64,000 nt of DNA from Adineta vaga (lineage: Eukaryota > Rotifera): positions 9,424,001-9,488,000 of the forward strand of contig CP075493.1 of assembly GCA_021613535.1 (NCBI GenBank), read 5' to 3'. Position 1 is the stretch's first letter. Each line of letters starts with the position of its first letter. The notes below the pieces were generated by a model. The model was given only the letters and a program-made list of their open reading frames with translations. It ran no database searches and was not told the origin of the DNA. Position numbers and translations under genes: made by a program. Below are positions 61,500 through 64,000 of this stretch, piece by piece.

Positions 61500-62858
61500 C
61501 GTTCTTTTTTTCCAGCAACTCGACATACTGCTGATCTTTCCGTCCGCTTGTTAATCCTTTCTTAAGTATGAAAATCTCTCGAGCGCATCCGAAATATCAA
61601 CGATTATCGCGTCCGGTGATGATAAAAGACAATAATATCGCAACTCCATGCTTCAAAGATTTCATCAAATGTCAATTGATGAATTTCATTTTATTCTCTC
61701 CTTTCTTCATCTTCATCTTCATCTTCTATTCTCGTTCTTTCTGTGCATCATCTTCACAATTTTTCGATCTCTTTTTTTTGTGTGTCTCTCTCTCTTTCTT
61801 TTTTTTTCTTTTGCTTTGTCATTTATGTCGTCATTGTCATTTTGAGTGCCTTTTGTATTCCTAAAAATTGTTTTTTGGCTTCTTTGTGTTTTATTTTCAA
61901 ACAAAAAAAAAGAATTTTATTAGACAAAGCTTTCTGCTCATCTATAGAAAGTTCGACATGACATCGAAATGTCTTATTACCAATTTAGTTTTTCTTCAAT
62001 CAATTGAAAATCAATTTCATGCTACATCTTCATATTAGTCTTACTATTATCATCCTTACTGACAAAGTATAATTATACTTCAATGAAATTGATACTATGT
62101 ATAAAATGAAAAGGATGTTTTTATCTAGAACAAATTCCGGACATTTGAATTTCAACTGTCGTGATCATATGAGAAAAAAAAATTTCATTTCCGGATAATT
62201 ATCTATTCATTTAAAGTAACACATTTTTTTATCATGGATGCTGAGAATGGTGTTAAAGTACTCAGGATACTAAGAAATTTGTTGTCTTTCCTCGAAATAA
62301 AAAAAACAACAACTATATTTGTCATTTAATTTACCTTTAAGGTCAATATATGTGATAATCTTTCTAATTGAATTACCATTTTTGAGATAATTATGTCAAC
62401 AATCTTTATTTTATAAATCGATTTGGTCGATGTTTGAAAATTATTATGAATACAAAATTTAACGACGTTAATCTCATGTAACCTATTTTATATACTTTAC
62501 TGATTGCTTAACTCATATGATATGCGTCATTACTTGATCCATTCTCTTGTATTAAATAAAACTAATTGATAAGAAAACTCTTTTGTCCTGTTGCTGTCAG
62601 TATTTTTATAATTCTATATCACTTATTGATCATGTAAAGAACTATTTATACAACATTAGACTTGAAATAGCACAGAAAACTTAAGAATTTCTAATCTAAC
62701 AGATTTTTTTATTTTGTTTATATACCGTAAAAGAACATGTGAAATTATTATCAAAACAAATATAGAATACTTTTCTATGCTCAAAATCATTTCAAATGTG
62801 AAGTTTATGCATGTTGATGAAAAATAAGTACAACATGTTCACACACTCATGTAGATAT
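61500..62858. other. intergenic, no gene seen
   Basis: T/C-rich downstream of the globin (61685-61830), otherwise AT-rich. No gene supported. Confidence 0.45.
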
Positions 62859-63622
62859 TCAATGAGAAATAATAGTTGCAGAAGCTGATATTGATTGACC
62901 ACTATAGAAAACATAGAATTCTATGATATATTTGGTATTACTTTTGATATTTAAGATTTGTGTGAGATATTCTTGAGAACCAACACCAGGATCTTGTGAT
63001 TCATAAGAATATGCACCAGAATTGAAAGTATGAGCAACTACTTTTCCATCTACAATCCATGGGTATCGTGGATCGCAAACTTTCCATTCTGAGCCAAGAT
63101 TTCCTGTTTCAAAACCACCATCATAAATCATTTCTTGATTATTGCCACCACATTCTTTCATAGATACATCATCGAGATACCATGAACCCCAAACTGTATT
63201 GAATTCAAATAGTAGCATGGCATTAGTAACACTAGTTGGTGAAGTATATTCGATGCTATATTTGTTAAACGTTGTCATAGTAACTTTATCATTGATTGAC
63301 CATAGAGTTGCAGTGGACGACGGTGATGTCAGACTGGTGGACAACTTTCTACTAAAGGAATTGTTTTACTCGTTGTAATTACTGGAAATGATGAAGTTCT
63401 AGTTCGAGCAGTTGAATCTCCAGATATAGTTTCTATTGTAGATTGTGAAATACATAATGATGACTTATCTTTTTTGGTAAAATATCCAATAGTGAATCCT
63501 ATACCAAGAGAAATAAGTGTCAAAACAATTATCAATACAATATGTTTTATTCGAGGGTTGGAACAATATTTGCTACATTGATTTTCTTCAGTATTATTAT
63601 AGTAAAAATTTCGTCGAGCCAT
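62859..63622 (-). pseudogene. membrane-anchored jelly-roll-module protein, frame-broken
   Basis: Starts at the ATG at 63622 with a short cytoplasmic part, a transmembrane segment (IVLIIVLTLISLGIGFTIGY) and a Ser/Thr stalk. The first frame hits TGA just after ESCPPV (about 63329). The rest continues in another frame: LWSINDKVTMTTFN, then GSWYLDDVSMKEC, then a module start MIYDGGFETGNLGSEW and EYLTQILNIKSNTKYIIEF, with a stop at 62859. GGFETG and WYLDDVS elements are typical of carbohydrate-binding-like jelly-roll modules. The order here is the end of one module followed by the start of the next, so parts of the repeat array seem to be lost. Probably a decaying member of a repeat family, unless the sequence has an error. 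Confidence 0.5.
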
Positions 63623-64000
63623 CTGGAAAATCGATTTCTACTAATTCATATAATTTACTAAATATATAGATATGTCTTACACCTAAAAATAATACGACAG
63701 TAATATAATTGAACTTGTAGTCTGAACACAGGATTGCCTGTTTTCATTTGATTATACTACCTATTTTTATATCTATTAACATGATGATAATGAAGTTCTT
63801 TTTCCGCCACTGACTCTCTTATCTCCATACGTTTGCGGCGAAAGTCATGTTCGGAATGATAGGTGATATCATCGAAAGTCAGGTTTTTTCGAGATATGAA
63901 TTCGTTAATATATTTCATTGTAAAAAAAATATCCGCGTTCTTTTTTCTTGAATTTTTGTCAAATACAAGTAGATGTTCTTTAATACCAATTTAGAATATA
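63623..64000. other. window end, no gene seen
   Basis: AT-rich upstream flank of the jelly-roll-module gene; nothing recognised. Confidence 0.4.

Noticed and set aside
61568-61961. Overlapping hydrophobic frames after the globin
   Set aside because: T/C-rich DNA gives Phe/Ser/Leu runs in every frame; likely 3' flank.

Overview
The window looks like nuclear DNA of a small invertebrate, most likely a bdelloid rotifer. It is very AT-rich, and its genes are compact and broken by many short GT-AG introns, mostly 45-90 bp. All recognisable proteins are animal types (SPATA1, DCDC2-like doublecortin, Tollip, AF9/ENL, alpha-arrestins, syntaxin-7 type SNARE), and several families are hard to place outside rotifers. 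The species assignment is inference. Gene models were spliced by eye; for nearly all of them the exon lengths sum to a multiple of three, which supports the chosen splice sites.

Layout. 0-4 kb: the 3' end of a His-rich gene (+) converges on a 15-exon SPATA1-like gene (-). 4-9 kb: a small cysteine-paired peptide gene (+), a frameshifted ASCH-domain gene (+), ribosomal protein S3 (-) and a RING-H2 E3 ligase (+). 9.5-19.8 kb: two tandem type IIC-like P-type ATPase genes (-). Both have unusual membrane cation-site residues, and the downstream-numbered copy has a -1 frameshift. 20-26 kb: a possible spliced upstream ORF (-), an unrecognised 321-aa protein (-) and an endosomal Qa-SNARE (-) with two interchangeable versions of one SNARE-motif exon.

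26-43 kb is a dense + strand run: pyruvate dehydrogenase E2, ISCU, MAD2L2/REV7, Tollip, a HIG1-domain protein, an SLC2 sugar transporter, a single-pass fibronectin-III-like membrane protein and AF9/ENL. 46-50 kb: a DCDC2-like tandem doublecortin protein with an IQ motif (+). 50.5-54.7 kb: two tandem alpha-arrestins and a WxxW-domain chymotrypsin-fold protease (+). 54.8-56 kb: a KEN-box protein (-). About 4 kb with no recognisable gene follows, then a three-exon globin with an acylation-type N terminus (+, 60-61.5 kb) and a broken membrane-anchored jelly-roll-module gene (-, 62.9-63.6 kb).

The genes do not form one pathway. They are housekeeping genes (translation, mitochondrial metabolism and Fe-S assembly, respiratory assembly), vesicle and ubiquitin trafficking genes (syntaxin, Tollip, alpha-arrestins, RING ligase) and ciliary or flagellar genes (SPATA1, DCDC2-like). 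The features most worth follow-up are the duplicated 83-nt SNARE exon, the ATPase pair with lost acidic cation ligands and a converted tract that includes an intron, the globin with Trp at the CD1 position, and a perfect GC-rich hairpin at 50.29 kb.
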